Origin: Hyunsoonleella jejuensis
GTDB lineage: Bacteria; Bacteroidota; Bacteroidia; Flavobacteriales; Flavobacteriaceae
Reading direction: 5' to 3'
Length of the DNA stretch: 64,000 nucleotides
Assembly: GCF_900111025.1 (NCBI RefSeq)
Contig: NZ_FOFN01000003.1
Coordinates: 372,001 to 436,000 of the forward strand
The translations under genes were made by a program, and so were the position numbers. The notes below the pieces were generated by a model. It ran no database searches. It was not told the origin of the DNA and worked only from the letters and a program-made list of their open reading frames with translations. This document shows, piece by piece, positions 1 to 10,659 of this stretch; within the stretch, counting starts at the first letter, position 1; each line of letters begins with the position of its first letter.

Positions 1-896
1 ATAATCTCTTAGTAACCGGTGAATCAAATTTAAAGGCTTCAGACATCTCGATAATAAATCAAAAAACAGGCTACAGTAATGCCATGTACCTTATGTCTGT
101 TTTTCTTGCTGTGTTGTTGTTAATTACATTTTTCACTACTAAGGAACGTGTTGAGCCTCCCAAAACTCAAAAAAACAACTTATTACAAGATTTTAAAGAT
201 TTAGTTGCTAATCAACCATGGTTAATTCTATTGCTAGTTGGTTTGTTGTTCAATATTTATAATGCTATAAAGCAAGGTATTGTTGTAATTTATTTTACTC
301 ATTATTTAAACAATCAACTTCTGTCGGCTTCATTTTTAGTAGGTTTAATGGTTGCTTCAATTATAGGGGCAATGGTTACAGCACCATTAAGCAAAAGGTT
401 TGGTAAGCGAAACTTATTTATTTACGCATTACTGTTTTCAGGTGCAGTAAATAGTTTGTTTTTGTTCTGTAAGCCTGGAAATGTGGAAGCTATTTTTGCT
501 ATAGGCATCATCTCTGAATTTGCAGCCGCTATTTTTCCGACCTTGTTTTTTGTAATGTTAGGTGATGCCGCAGACTACTCAGAATATAAAAATAACAGAA
601 GGGCAACTGGTTTAATTTATTCAGCTGGTTCGTTCGCAACCAAATTTGGTGGCGGAATTGCTGGTGCCATTATAGGTTTAGTTCTAGGAATGTTCCACTA
701 TAACGGTCAAGATGCAGTTTCTATTGAAGGAGCGATTCCAGGAATAATAATGTTAATGAGTTGGATACCGGCAATTATAACAGCACTAGCAGCGGCCTTA
801 ATGATGTTTTACCCTTTAACGCAAACAAAGCTTTCTATAATAACAAACGAGTTGCATGCCAGACGACTCAATGAACAACATATAAATACGATTTAA
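1..896 (+). CDS. GPH-type sugar:cation symporter, 5'-truncated by window edge
   Basis: C-terminal part of a major facilitator superfamily sugar symporter of the glycoside-pentoside-hexuronide (GPH) type. The frame is open from base 3, so the start lies outside the window. About six or seven hydrophobic segments are visible, with a basic loop (SKRFGKRN) after one of them and the GPH-like stretch [18 protein letters not shown] near the C-terminal third. It ends 11 bases before the cellobiose phosphorylase gene and is very likely co-transcribed with it, which suggests it imports cellobiose or a related beta-glucoside into the cytoplasm. Substrate is inferred from context only. Confidence 0.85.
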   Translation, partial: NLLVTGESNLKASDISIINQKTGYSNAMYLMSVFLAVLLLITFFTTKERVEPPKTQKNNLLQDFKDLVANQPWLILLLVGLLFNIYNAIKQGIVVIYFTHYLNNQLLSASFLVGLMVASIIGAMVTAPLSKRFGKRNLFIYALLFSGAVNSLFLFCKPGNVEAIFAIGIISEFAAAIFPTLFFVMLGDAADYSEYKNNRRATGLIYSAGSFATKFGGGIAGAIIGLVLGMFHYNGQDAVSIEGAIPGIIMLMSWIPAIITALAAALMMFYPLTQTKLSIITNELHARRLNEQHINTI

Positions 897-907
897 ACTT
901 TAAACGA

Positions 908-3346
908 ATGAAATACGGACATTTTGACGACGATAACAGAGAATACGTAATCACAAACCCAGCCACACCATTTCCATGGATTAACTATTTGGGAGATAAA
1001 GATTTTTTCTCTTTAATATCGAATACAGCTGGAGGGTATTCCTTTTACAAAGATGCTAAATTTAGAAGGTTGAACCGTTACCGTTATAACAATGTGCCTA
1101 TGGATGATGGTGGGCGTTATTTTTACATCAACGATGGGGATTCGGTCTGGAATCCAGGATGGAAACCTTCAAAAACCGAATTAGACCATTACGAGTGCCG
1201 CCATGGTATGAACTACACAAAAATTTCAGGTGAAAAAAATGGTATAAAAGCAGAATGTTTGTTTTTTGTACCGCTAGGAACTTGGGCTGAAATTCAAAAA
1301 ATCACACTTTCCAATACATCAAATGAAGTTAAGAAGTTTAAGTTCTTTTCATACAACGAGTGGGCTTTATGGAATGCCGCTACAGATATGGAAAACTTTC
1401 AACGTAATTTTAGTACTGGAGAAGTTGAGGTTGAAGGCTCTGTAATTTATCACAAAACAGAATATAGAGAACGTAGAAACCATTTTGCATACTACTCTGT
1501 TAACACAGAAATTGATGGTTTTGATACCGATAGAGAAAGTTTTGTTGGTCTTTATAATTGTCATGCGAACCCAGAAGTAGTTTTAAGCGGTAAACCAAAA
1601 AACACAGTGGCACATGGTTGGTCTCCAATTGCATCACATTACAAAGAAATTGAATTGCAACCAGGTGAAAGTACAGATTTAATCTTTGTTTTGGGGTATG
1701 TTGAAAATGCTGAAGACGATAAATGGGAATCTAAAGGTGTTATTAACAAAACCAAAGCAAAAGAAGTTATAGCAAAATTTAATACTACTGCAAAAGTTGA
1801 AGCAGCATTATCAGAATTACGTGCGTATTGGGATGATATTTTAGACCGATTTATAATTGACTCTGGAGATGAAAGATTAGACCGTCAAGTAAACATCTGG
1901 AACCAATACCAGTGTATGATAACCTTTAACTTCTCACGGTCAGCATCATATTTTGAAAGTGGTATTGGCAGAGGCATGGGCTTCCGCGATTCTAATCAAG
2001 ATTTAATTGGTTTTGTGCACCAGGCACCAGAAAGAGCTAGACAAAGAGTTATCGATATTGCATCTACACAGTTCCCAGATGGTGGCTGTTATCACCAATA
2101 CCAACCGCTTACAAAAGGAGGTAACAACGAAGTTGGAGGAGGGTTTAACGACGACCCAATGTGGTTAATCCTAGGGGTAACGAGCTATATTAAAGAATCA
2201 GGAGATTTTTCAATTCTTGATGAAATGGTGCCTTTTGATAACGATGAGAGTTTGGCGCAGACTATGTTCAATCATTTAACAATTTCATTTAATCATGTGG
2301 TGAATAATCTAGGGCCTAACAAGTTACCGTTAATAGGTCGCGCTGACTGGAACGATTGTCTAAACCTTAACTGCTTCTCTATGAATCCTAACGAGTCGTT
2401 CCAAACTACAGAGAACAACTCAGAAGGGTCGAAGGCAGAATCTTTAATGATTGCTGGTTTATTTGTGTATTATGGTCGTGAGTATATCGACTTATGTAAA
2501 GTTATTGGTAAAGAGGAAGAAGCTGCTCGTGCACAACAAGAAGTGGATAATATGGTTGAAGCCATTAAACAAAACGGTTGGGATGGCGAATGGTTCTTGA
2601 GAGCTTACGATTTTTACGGTAATAAAATTGGTAGCAATGAAAACGAAGAAGGTAAAATCTTCATCGAATCCAACGGATTTTGCACCATGGCAAAGATTGG
2701 TGACGATGAAGGTATGTGTGAGAAGGCTTTAGATGCTGTAAAAGAGCGTTTAGATACCAAATACGGAATTGTTTTAAACAACCCAGCTTACACGACATAT
2801 AGAATAGAAATGGGTGAGATTTCAACCTATCCTCCTGGGTATAAAGAAAACGCAGGTATTTTCTGCCATAATAATCCTTGGATTATGATTGGAGAAACCG
2901 AATTAGGTAGAGGGGACCAAGCATACGAATACTATACAAAAATAGCTCCTGCATTTTTAGAAGACATCCAGGAGTTACATAAAACAGAGCCATACGTTTA
3001 TTCTCAAATGATTGCAGGTAAAGATGCATTTAAACCTGGAGAGGCTAAAAACTCTTGGTTAACGGGTACAGCTGCATGGAACTATGCGGCCATTACACAA
3101 CACATACTAGGTATTAGGCCGGCTTTACAAGGTATGCTAATAGATCCTTGTATTCCAACAAAATGGGATGGTTTTAAAGTGAGTAGGAAATTTAGAGGTT
3201 ATACCTTAAATATAGAAGTTAAAAATCCCAATCATATATCTAAAGGTGTTAAACAAATAACGATAGATGGGAAGCCCATTGAGGGTAATTTAATTCCAGT
3301 ATTAGAAAAAGGTAAAACATATAATGTAAACGTTACTCTAGGGTAA
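908..3346 (+). CDS. cbp: Cellobiose phosphorylase (GH94)
   Basis: Cytoplasmic GH94 inverting phosphorylase of 812 residues, the usual length for cellobiose phosphorylase: cellobiose + Pi gives glucose 1-phosphate + glucose. The N-terminus is close to characterised cellobiose phosphorylases as I remember them ([18 protein letters not shown], then [20 protein letters not shown]). The catalytic motif [11 protein letters not shown] places the general acid at Asp483, in the W-N-D triplet, matching Asp490 of the Cellvibrio gilvus enzyme. There is no signal peptide. It lies between two sugar symporter genes and upstream of a second, divergent GH94 gene, as part of one plus-strand operon. Family certain; cellobiose specificity likely. 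Confidence 0.93.
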   Translation: MKYGHFDDDNREYVITNPATPFPWINYLGDKDFFSLISNTAGGYSFYKDAKFRRLNRYRYNNVPMDDGGRYFYINDGDSVWNPGWKPSKTELDHYECRHGMNYTKISGEKNGIKAECLFFVPLGTWAEIQKITLSNTSNEVKKFKFFSYNEWALWNAATDMENFQRNFSTGEVEVEGSVIYHKTEYRERRNHFAYYSVNTEIDGFDTDRESFVGLYNCHANPEVVLSGKPKNTVAHGWSPIASHYKEIELQPGESTDLIFVLGYVENAEDDKWESKGVINKTKAKEVIAKFNTTAKVEAALSELRAYWDDILDRFIIDSGDERLDRQVNIWNQYQCMITFNFSRSASYFESGIGRGMGFRDSNQDLIGFVHQAPERARQRVIDIASTQFPDGGCYHQYQPLTKGGNNEVGGGFNDDPMWLILGVTSYIKESGDFSILDEMVPFDNDESLAQTMFNHLTISFNHVVNNLGPNKLPLIGRADWNDCLNLNCFSMNPNESFQTTENNSEGSKAESLMIAGLFVYYGREYIDLCKVIGKEEEAARAQQEVDNMVEAIKQNGWDGEWFLRAYDFYGNKIGSNENEEGKIFIESNGFCTMAKIGDDEGMCEKALDAVKERLDTKYGIVLNNPAYTTYRIEMGEISTYPPGYKENAGIFCHNNPWIMIGETELGRGDQAYEYYTKIAPAFLEDIQELHKTEPYVYSQMIAGKDAFKPGEAKNSWLTGTAAWNYAAITQHILGIRPALQGMLIDPCIPTKWDGFKVSRKFRGYTLNIEVKNPNHISKGVKQITIDGKPIEGNLIPVLEKGKTYNVNVTLG

Positions 3347-3361
3347 TTTAAATAAATAAAT

Positions 3362-4795
3362 ATGATAGATGAAACCAAAGTAGCGCCTTTAGTTAAAGAA
3401 GAAGACAAAGTTCCATTTCTTAAAAAACTTGCGTATGCCGCAGGTGGTCCCGTAGATATTCTTGGAGTTTGGGTCATGGTAAGTGTAGCCTACCAAGTAT
3501 TCAATTTCGAATTAAAAATGCCACCAACCTATGTGGCTATTATTTTAATGTCTTTACGTTTATGGGATGGTGTCATGGATCCTTTAATGGGGTGGATTTC
3601 AGACAACTTCCGATCTAAATGGGGAAGAAGAAGACCATTCATTTTAGTAGGTGCAATTTTAGCAGGTATCACCTATCCTTTTATTTGGTGGTTTCCAACA
3701 GATATGAGTCAAGAAGGCATCATGTTTTGGGTAATAGGTTTTGGAATTTTATTCTACACCTGTTTTACAGTTTGGGCAATGCCGTACCAAAGTATGCTTA
3801 TGGAAATGACCCCAGATTACAATGAACGCACAAGGGTTGCTGAGATTAGAAGTTATTTTCAAACCGTAGCAGGCTTTTTTAACGGCTGGGTTTGGTGGTT
3901 AAGTATGTTGCCAATCTTCTTTATTGATGGGGTTGCTAGTCCTGTAAACGGTATGCGTTACATCAGTATTTTTATTGCTGTTATTATTTTGGTTTTAGGT
4001 GTTTTGCCTGCCATTTTTGTAAAAGAACGCTATTATGAATCCGATTTAATTCAAAATCAAAAACAAGTAAAATTAACAGATAGTTTAAAGGAAACGTTTT
4101 CAAATAGGCCATTTCTAATTTTATGCGGTTTAACAATTTTCTTCCTATTGGCGACGTCCATTTTTGATAGCTATGGAAGGTATGTGGGTACTTATTATGT
4201 TTTAGGTGGTGACTGGAATGAAGGTGCAAAGTTTGCCGGATATGGAACAGTAATATACATGGCGTTTAGCTTTATGTTTATTCCTTTATTTAGAAAGCTT
4301 TCAGAAAAAATAGGAAAACCAAAGGTGTTAATGATTTCTATGCTTTTAGTTGTCATTGCCGTGACCACAACATGGTGGACATTCACACCTTCTAACCCAT
4401 GGTTAATGCTAATGAATACTGCTTTTATTGGGGCGGGTTATGCTGGTTTGTGGCTTATGATTCCTTCTATGCAAGTAGATGTAGTAGATTACGATGAATT
4501 AAAAACTGGTGAACGTCGCGAAGGCAGTTTTGCTTCAATATTCTCATGGGTATTAAAATTCAGCTTCGTTATTGGATTTATGATTTCTGGCCCTCTAATT
4601 GAACTTACAGGTTTCGATGCCAATTTAGATGAAGCGCAGCCAGAAGGTGTTTATAGCTTTATGCGTGCTGGCTTTTTGGCCATACCAATTGTAGCACTAC
4701 TTATTGCCATATTATTACTAAGAATATTTCCAATAACCGCTAAAAAAGCAGCTGAAATAAGAGTACAGCTCGAAGAACGACGAGGTAAAGTTTAG
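3362..4795 (+). CDS. GPH-type sugar:cation symporter
   Basis: Full-length 477-residue MFS/GPH symporter with about 12 predicted membrane segments. The loop between segments 2 and 3 carries the family signature DPLMGWISDNFRSKWGRRRP. It starts 15 bases after the cellobiose phosphorylase and ends 33 bases before the second GH94 gene. The operon thus carries two symporters and two phosphorylases, which suggests each phosphorylase is paired with its own importer. The transported sugar is not readable from sequence; a beta-linked disaccharide is inferred from context. Confidence 0.9.
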   Translation: MIDETKVAPLVKEEDKVPFLKKLAYAAGGPVDILGVWVMVSVAYQVFNFELKMPPTYVAIILMSLRLWDGVMDPLMGWISDNFRSKWGRRRPFILVGAILAGITYPFIWWFPTDMSQEGIMFWVIGFGILFYTCFTVWAMPYQSMLMEMTPDYNERTRVAEIRSYFQTVAGFFNGWVWWLSMLPIFFIDGVASPVNGMRYISIFIAVIILVLGVLPAIFVKERYYESDLIQNQKQVKLTDSLKETFSNRPFLILCGLTIFFLLATSIFDSYGRYVGTYYVLGGDWNEGAKFAGYGTVIYMAFSFMFIPLFRKLSEKIGKPKVLMISMLLVVIAVTTTWWTFTPSNPWLMLMNTAFIGAGYAGLWLMIPSMQVDVVDYDELKTGERREGSFASIFSWVLKFSFVIGFMISGPLIELTGFDANLDEAQPEGVYSFMRAGFLAIPIVALLIAILLLRIFPITAKKAAEIRVQLEERRGKV

Positions 4796-4828
4796 AATAT
4801 AAAATTTAGAAAATTAAATTATTAAAAA

Positions 4829-7243
4829 ATGAAATACGGATATTTTGACGACAACAAAAGAGAGTATATAATTACAAACCCTAAAACACCAGTAAAATGG
4901 ACCAACTACGTGGGGACATTAGAGTTTGGTGGTATTGTAGACCAAACTGGTGGTTCTTTAATTTGTAAAGGCGACCCAGCCCTTAACAGAATTGTAAAAT
5001 ATATTCCACAGTTACCTAGTTCAGATTTTAAGGGTGAAACACTGTATGTACGTTTTAAGGATGAAAACGGAAACTACAAAGTGTTCTCTCCATTCTATGT
5101 TCCAACTTTAGATGATTACGATTTGTATGAATGTCATGTAGGTTTATCATACCAAAAAATTGTATCTGAATTTTACGGGATAAGAACAGAAGCAACCATT
5201 TTTGTACCTACAGGTGAAAATAGGGTAATCCGTAAAATTGAGATAAAAAACATAAGTGGAAAGGACTTAGAAATAGATGTAATTCCTATTGTAGAATTTA
5301 CGCATTTTGATGCATTAAAACAATATACGAATGCAGACTGGTGTCCGCAAACCATGACTATGCGTGCAACTAAGAATGCAGATGGTACGGTGCTATTACG
5401 TCAGTACGCCTTCATGAAAAAAGAGTTCGAAAACAACTTTTTCACCTCTAATTATCCAGTAGACTCCTTTCAAACCGATAGAAAGTTATTCTTAGGGGAT
5501 AACGAATATGGTACTTGGAAAAACCCATTAGAACTTCAAAATGAAAGTTTATCAAATTTTGAATCAAATAGAGGAGATAACATCGCTGCATTATTGCACA
5601 AATTAGGTACCGTTAAAGATGGTGAAACCAAAACGATAGTTACCCAATTAGGGCAGGAAGAACCTGGTACAATTGCGGAAAATGCAGAAAAGTACAAAAG
5701 TATAGCAGAAGTAGATAAGGCCTTTAAAGCATTAGAAAAATTCTGGGACGATTATTTATCAAATGCAGAATTCCATACGCCAAATGCAGCGTTCAATTCT
5801 ATGGTAAACATCCATAATCCACGTCAGTGTCATACCACGTATAACTGGTCGCGTTACTTGTCATTGTACCAATTAGGTTTAGGCGCAAGAGGTATTGGTT
5901 TCAGAGACAGTTCTCAAGATGTATTAGGTGTACTTTCGGCTATGCCGCAAAAAGGAAAAGAGCTTATTAAAAAATTGATTTCAGTTAAAAAAGAAGACGG
6001 TTCTGCAATGCACCAATTTTTCCCATTAACTATGGAAGCCAACGAGGGTGATTCTCGTGAGGAACCACACTTAAAAGATTATTATGGTGATGATCATTTG
6101 TGGATTGTGCAGTCTGTACTGGAATATGTAAAAGAAACAGGAGATTACGACTTTCTAGATGAAGAAATCACGTTTTACGAAAAGAAAGTACCTTTAAAAG
6201 ACCGTAAAAAAGCTACAGTTTTAGAGCACTTAAAACGTTCGTTGGAGTTTACCAAGAATAACTGTGGAAAGCACGGTTTACCCATGCTAGGTTTTGCCGA
6301 TTGGAATGATACCGTAAACTTACCAGGTGATGCAGAAAGTATTTTTAATGCGAATTTATATGGAAAAGCATTAAATGAAATGATTGCCTTGATGAATCAT
6401 TTAGGAAACACCGAATTGGCCGAACAATACAAAAAAGACCATGCGCATATGAAAGAGGTTGTAAATACACACTGTTGGGATGGCGACTGGTATTTGCGTT
6501 ATTTTGAGGACAATGGCAATCCTATCGGATCTAAACAAAACAGCGAAGGGCAAATTTATACCAATGCGCAATCTTGGACCATTCTTTCAGGTTTTGCAAC
6601 CGAAGAACGCGCTAAAAAATCCTTAGATGCTGTTGAGGAGAAACTAAATACTAAATTCGGAATTAAATTAAGTTATCCGGGTTATAATGGATATGATGAA
6701 AGTATTGGTGGTGTTTCTACATACCCTCCAGGGGCAAAAGAAAATGGAGGCATCTTTTTACACTCAAATCCTTGGGTAATGATTGCTGAAACCATGATGG
6801 GTAATGGAGACAGAGCGTTCCAGTATTACAATCAAATTAACCCAGCGTCTAAAAACGATATTATAGATACTTTTGAATGTGATCCATACTGCTATCCACA
6901 AAACATATTAGGGGATGAGCACCCTCAATTTGGATTAGCGAGGAACTCGTGGTTATCAGGAACATCATCTTGGACCTATCAAGCAGCTACTAAATACATC
7001 ATGGGTGTGCGCCCTGACCATAAAGGACTCATTATCGACCCTTGTATTCCAAAAGCTTGGGATGGTTACACAGGCGTTAGAAAGTTTAGAGATGCTACCT
7101 ATAATATTACAGTGAAAAACCCGAATAACGTGTCTAAAGGCTATAAATCTATGCTAGTAGATGGCAAAGAAATAGAAGGTAATATTGCGCCTATTTTCGG
7201 CAATGGTAAGGAGCATACAGTAGAAATAACTTTAGGAGAATAA
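4829..7243 (+). CDS. GH94 family disaccharide phosphorylase, specificity unknown
   Basis: An 804-residue cytoplasmic GH94 protein with the family start (MKYGYFDDNKREYIITNPKT) and catalytic motif FADWNDTVNLPG; the general acid should be Asp494. It is clearly paralogous to the cellobiose phosphorylase upstream, but the substrate-facing N-terminal region differs: the [10 protein letters not shown]...RYRYNN signature is replaced by GGSLICKGDPALNRIVKYIP and an added loop near residues 70-95. It also has FADWNDTVN in place of RADWNDCLN. This argues for a different acceptor sugar (for example cellobionate, laminaribiose or sophorose), but I cannot choose between them. Confidence 0.88.
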   Translation: MKYGYFDDNKREYIITNPKTPVKWTNYVGTLEFGGIVDQTGGSLICKGDPALNRIVKYIPQLPSSDFKGETLYVRFKDENGNYKVFSPFYVPTLDDYDLYECHVGLSYQKIVSEFYGIRTEATIFVPTGENRVIRKIEIKNISGKDLEIDVIPIVEFTHFDALKQYTNADWCPQTMTMRATKNADGTVLLRQYAFMKKEFENNFFTSNYPVDSFQTDRKLFLGDNEYGTWKNPLELQNESLSNFESNRGDNIAALLHKLGTVKDGETKTIVTQLGQEEPGTIAENAEKYKSIAEVDKAFKALEKFWDDYLSNAEFHTPNAAFNSMVNIHNPRQCHTTYNWSRYLSLYQLGLGARGIGFRDSSQDVLGVLSAMPQKGKELIKKLISVKKEDGSAMHQFFPLTMEANEGDSREEPHLKDYYGDDHLWIVQSVLEYVKETGDYDFLDEEITFYEKKVPLKDRKKATVLEHLKRSLEFTKNNCGKHGLPMLGFADWNDTVNLPGDAESIFNANLYGKALNEMIALMNHLGNTELAEQYKKDHAHMKEVVNTHCWDGDWYLRYFEDNGNPIGSKQNSEGQIYTNAQSWTILSGFATEERAKKSLDAVEEKLNTKFGIKLSYPGYNGYDESIGGVSTYPPGAKENGGIFLHSNPWVMIAETMMGNGDRAFQYYNQINPASKNDIIDTFECDPYCYPQNILGDEHPQFGLARNSWLSGTSSWTYQAATKYIMGVRPDHKGLIIDPCIPKAWDGYTGVRKFRDATYNITVKNPNNVSKGYKSMLVDGKEIEGNIAPIFGNGKEHTVEITLGE

Positions 7244-7261
7244 AAGTAAATTATTTTAAAA

Positions 7262-8740
7262 ATGAAGACATATAAATTATTCAATGCCTTATTGGTTTTA
7301 ATTATAATCACAGTATTTTCTTGTAAGGATGAAACAAAAAAAGAAGAAGCTTCTGTAGAGAAACCTAAAAACATCTTGTTTATAGCGGTGGACGACCTAA
7401 AGCCCTTAATGGGAGCTTATGGACATGAAGATATTAAAACCCCAAATATAGATAAGCTAGCGGCCAATGGCTTTGTTATGCAAAACAGCCATTGCCAACA
7501 AGCGGTTTGTGGACCTTCAAGAGCAAGTCTTCTTACAGGAAAACGTCCAGATTATACACAAGTTTGGGATTTGAAAACCTTGATAAGAGATAAAAATCCA
7601 GACATTGTAACCATGCCACAATATTTCAAGCAAAATGGTTATGAAACTGCGGCAATCGGTAAGATTTTTGATTTCAGGTCCGTGGACAAAGGCAATGATT
7701 CCATTTCTTGGACATATCCTTACGATAATTTTAAACACCATTCTGAAATTGGAAGGGAATACATTAAGAATAAGGAACGGGTATCTTACGAAATCGTTAA
7801 TGTACCTGATAGCTTGACGGCAGATGGAGAAGTAGTAAGAAGAACAGTTAGACAATTGCGTAAGTTTGCCGAGGGTGATAAGCCATTTTTTATGGCAACT
7901 GGATTTTATAAACCGCACCTTCCATTTGTAGCTCCTAAAAAATATTGGGATATGTATCCTTTGGATTCTATTAGATTTCCAGAATACATGAAAGCCCCAG
8001 AAGGTGCTCCGGCCTATGCTACACAACCTAGTTGGGAGTTAAGGGGTGGTTATGCCGATATTCCAAACGATTATAATACGCCTATCCCTGTAGAAAAACA
8101 AAAACGAGTGATTCAAGGGTATTATGCTTGTGTATCTTTCATAGACCAACAAATCGGTAATGTTTTAGACGAATTAGATCGATTAGGCCTAAGAGAAAAT
8201 ACAGTAATTGTACTTTGGGGCGACCACGGTTGGCATTTAGGCGATCATAATATGTATTGTAAACACACCAATTATGAGCAATCTACAAAGTCGCCGTTAA
8301 TCTTTTCTGCAGGAAAAGATAAAATAGGAGAGTCCTTTTCACCAACAGAATTTGTAGATGTTTATCCGACTCTTTTAGAGTTGGCAGGCGTTGAATCTCC
8401 AGGGAATTTAGACGGAGTTAGTTTGGTGCCATTAATGGAAAAGAAAGTAAATAAGGTGAAGGATTTTGCAGTAAGTCAGTTTCCTAGAGATAGTGATAAA
8501 ATGGGCTATACATTCAGAAACGATAGGTATCGTTATACCGTTTGGATTAAAGATGAGCAACCTTACGAAAGTAATAGAAACATTGATGAAGCTGAAATAG
8601 TAGCCGAAGAGTTTTACGATTACAAAGCAGACCCATTAGAAACTAAAAATCTTATTGCCGAAGAGGTTTATCAAGATGCAAAAGCAGATTTAAAAACAAA
8701 AGCTATAGCCTATTTTAAAAGTCAAGAAACCAACAAGTAA
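7262..8740 (+). CDS. Lipoprotein sulfatase (family S1, iduronate-2-sulfatase-like)
   Basis: Type I formylglycine-dependent sulfatase of 492 residues. The lipoprotein signal peptide ends at Cys21 (VFSC), so the enzyme should be membrane-anchored outside the cytoplasm. The sulfatase motif CGPSRASLLTG carries the Cys (residue 83) that becomes formylglycine. The metal site is visible at VDDLKP near the N-terminus and at WGDHGWHLGDH; YKPHLPFVAPKKYW is typical of the S1 iduronate-2-sulfatase-like group. It follows the GH94 genes by 18 bases and precedes the GH3 gene by 2 bases, so the locus substrate probably carries sulfate esters. Exact sulfated sugar unknown. Confidence 0.9.
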   Translation: MKTYKLFNALLVLIIITVFSCKDETKKEEASVEKPKNILFIAVDDLKPLMGAYGHEDIKTPNIDKLAANGFVMQNSHCQQAVCGPSRASLLTGKRPDYTQVWDLKTLIRDKNPDIVTMPQYFKQNGYETAAIGKIFDFRSVDKGNDSISWTYPYDNFKHHSEIGREYIKNKERVSYEIVNVPDSLTADGEVVRRTVRQLRKFAEGDKPFFMATGFYKPHLPFVAPKKYWDMYPLDSIRFPEYMKAPEGAPAYATQPSWELRGGYADIPNDYNTPIPVEKQKRVIQGYYACVSFIDQQIGNVLDELDRLGLRENTVIVLWGDHGWHLGDHNMYCKHTNYEQSTKSPLIFSAGKDKIGESFSPTEFVDVYPTLLELAGVESPGNLDGVSLVPLMEKKVNKVKDFAVSQFPRDSDKMGYTFRNDRYRYTVWIKDEQPYESNRNIDEAEIVAEEFYDYKADPLETKNLIAEEVYQDAKADLKTKAIAYFKSQETNK

Positions 8741-8742
8741 AT

Positions 8743-10491
8743 ATGAAGATTTACATACAGAATGTTTTAATAATAGTAACGCTATGCGTTACTATTATTA
8801 GTTGTAATAAATCCAAAGAAAGTAAATTGCCGGAAGCCCTACCTTATAATTTTACGTCTAAAGATACCACTTGGAAAAGTTTGTCATTACGTGAAAAAAT
8901 TGGGCAAACAATGATTATAAGGGCTTACCATGATACCCATGTGCAGCAATTTGGTTCTATCGATAGTATGATGCAACAGTATCCTGTTGGAGGCCTGTTT
9001 ATACCTTATTGGGACTATTTATTTAAGCCACCCAGAGAACAAGTGATTCCTAGCATAAAAAATGCTATTGCTGCTTATGAGCGTGCTTCAAGATTTCCTG
9101 TTATTGTTACAGAGGACTTTGAAAGAGGTGTTGGAAGCATTTATAATGAATTTACAAATATGCCTTCAGAAATGGCTTTAGGTGCTGCAAATAAACCTGA
9201 ATTAGCTTATAAGTTCGGGAATGCTGTTGCTAAAGAATCTAGTTCCATTGGTGTTAATTGGTTATTGCACCCTTTAGTAGATTTAAATATGAATCCGTTG
9301 CAGGATTTAATTGTAGAACGTGCTATTTCAGATGATGCTACTAGAGCATACCCATTGCTTAAAGCGCAAATTGAAGGCATGCATAAGCAAGGTGTTGTAG
9401 CCACCATTAAGCATTTTCCTGGAGATGGAGCAACTATAAAAAATCAACATTTTATTACATCGGCCAATAATTTATCTATTAACGATTGGAATGCTACGTT
9501 TGGTACAATGTATCAAAATATGATAAATGATGGTATACCCTGTATCATGGTGGGCCATATTCGGTTTCCTGCTTATCAAAAAGAAAAACTAAACGGTGTT
9601 TTGCCTCCTGCCACACTGTCTGAAGAGTTAATGGTCGGTTTATTAAAAGAAAAAATGAAATTCAATGGCGTAATTATGTCTGATGCCTTAAATATGGGAG
9701 GTGCCGCTGGCTATTATGATAATGAGTTAGAAACCTCACTAGCTGCATTTAAAGCTGGAGTCGATATGGTGCTTTGGCCTACACTTAAGTTTATGGATTC
9801 TTTAGAAGTGCGTATTCAGCGAGGTGATATTCCTATGTCACGATTGGATGATGCTGTAGAACGTATTTGGGGTGTGCGTGAAAAGTATAGTTTATTACAT
9901 AAAAAAGACCCTATTTTTTATAATTTAACTGAAAAGGATGCGGAAATTATTTCTAGAGATGCAACTGAAATTGCCGATAATGCGGTTACCTTACTGTCAG
10001 ATTCTGCTAATATTCCTTTAAAGCCAGAAATCCATAAGCGATTAGCTATCGTTAATTTAAGCCATGAGGATAGAACTACCGAACTTCGTTTTACTCAAAA
10101 TCTTTTGAAAGAAAGAGGCTTTGAAGTAGATACCATATTACACAACCCGAGTTTCTTTGATTGGGGCGAAAAACTTAATGACTTCAAAAAATACGATAAG
10201 ATAATTGTGGCTTTCGAAAACCGCTACTTTAGTCCGTTAGGGGCATCTTTATTAAAAGATAAGGAAGCTATGGGGGTTTGGACGATGGGCATGTTACCAC
10301 AAGATCATATTATTGCGGTGTCCTATAGCAACCCATATTACGTAAATTTCTATTTTGAAAATGCTTATATAGCCATTAATGCCTATAGTTTAGATACATT
10401 TTCACAACAAGCAGTCGTTAGAGCATTGACTGGTGAAATTCCATTTAAAGGTACCTCTCCAGTTAGTTTAGAACATGAGGTTTTGAAATAA
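8743..10491 (+). CDS. Lipoprotein GH3 glycosidase (NagZ-like fold, altered dyad)
   Basis: Glycoside hydrolase family 3 protein of 582 residues with a lipoprotein signal peptide (Cys21 after TIIS). A barrel domain spans about residues 45-385 and a C-terminal alpha/beta domain about 400-580, as in two-domain GH3 enzymes. Asp314 in IMSDALNMGGA is the likely nucleophile. The KHFPG motif starts at Lys223, but the NagZ-type GHGxxxxDSH pattern reads GDGATIKNQH here: His236 is kept and the dyad Asp is Asn234. It is the last gene of the plus-strand carbohydrate operon. A beta-glycosidase role is likely; N-acetylglucosaminidase activity is doubtful given the substitution. Confidence 0.85.
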   Translation: MKIYIQNVLIIVTLCVTIISCNKSKESKLPEALPYNFTSKDTTWKSLSLREKIGQTMIIRAYHDTHVQQFGSIDSMMQQYPVGGLFIPYWDYLFKPPREQVIPSIKNAIAAYERASRFPVIVTEDFERGVGSIYNEFTNMPSEMALGAANKPELAYKFGNAVAKESSSIGVNWLLHPLVDLNMNPLQDLIVERAISDDATRAYPLLKAQIEGMHKQGVVATIKHFPGDGATIKNQHFITSANNLSINDWNATFGTMYQNMINDGIPCIMVGHIRFPAYQKEKLNGVLPPATLSEELMVGLLKEKMKFNGVIMSDALNMGGAAGYYDNELETSLAAFKAGVDMVLWPTLKFMDSLEVRIQRGDIPMSRLDDAVERIWGVREKYSLLHKKDPIFYNLTEKDAEIISRDATEIADNAVTLLSDSANIPLKPEIHKRLAIVNLSHEDRTTELRFTQNLLKERGFEVDTILHNPSFFDWGEKLNDFKKYDKIIVAFENRYFSPLGASLLKDKEAMGVWTMGMLPQDHIIAVSYSNPYYVNFYFENAYIAINAYSLDTFSQQAVVRALTGEIPFKGTSPVSLEHEVLK

Positions 10492-10510
10492 GTACAATTT
10501 TTTTACAAGA

Positions 10511-10553
10511 TAAAGACCTTGAATGAATGGCATTTCAATTAAGGTTCTTTTTC
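10511..10553 (+). terminator. Likely Rho-independent terminator after the GH3 gene
   Basis: An AAGACCTT arm pairs imperfectly with AAGGTTCTT across about 20 bases, followed by T-rich sequence. It lies 20 bases past the GH3 stop and would end the carbohydrate operon. Confidence 0.5.
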
Positions 10554-10659
10554 ATTCAACTATTTTATTAAATATTGCAAACAATAAGCCTTATTTGAAT
10601 AACTTAAATAACACTATAATAGATGGTTTTTATACCTCATTTTTAGAGTTAAGTAGATT

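Noticed and set aside
7517-8026. 169-residue frame antisense to the sulfatase
   Set aside because: Mirror of the well-supported sulfatase coding sequence; no own start context or family match.
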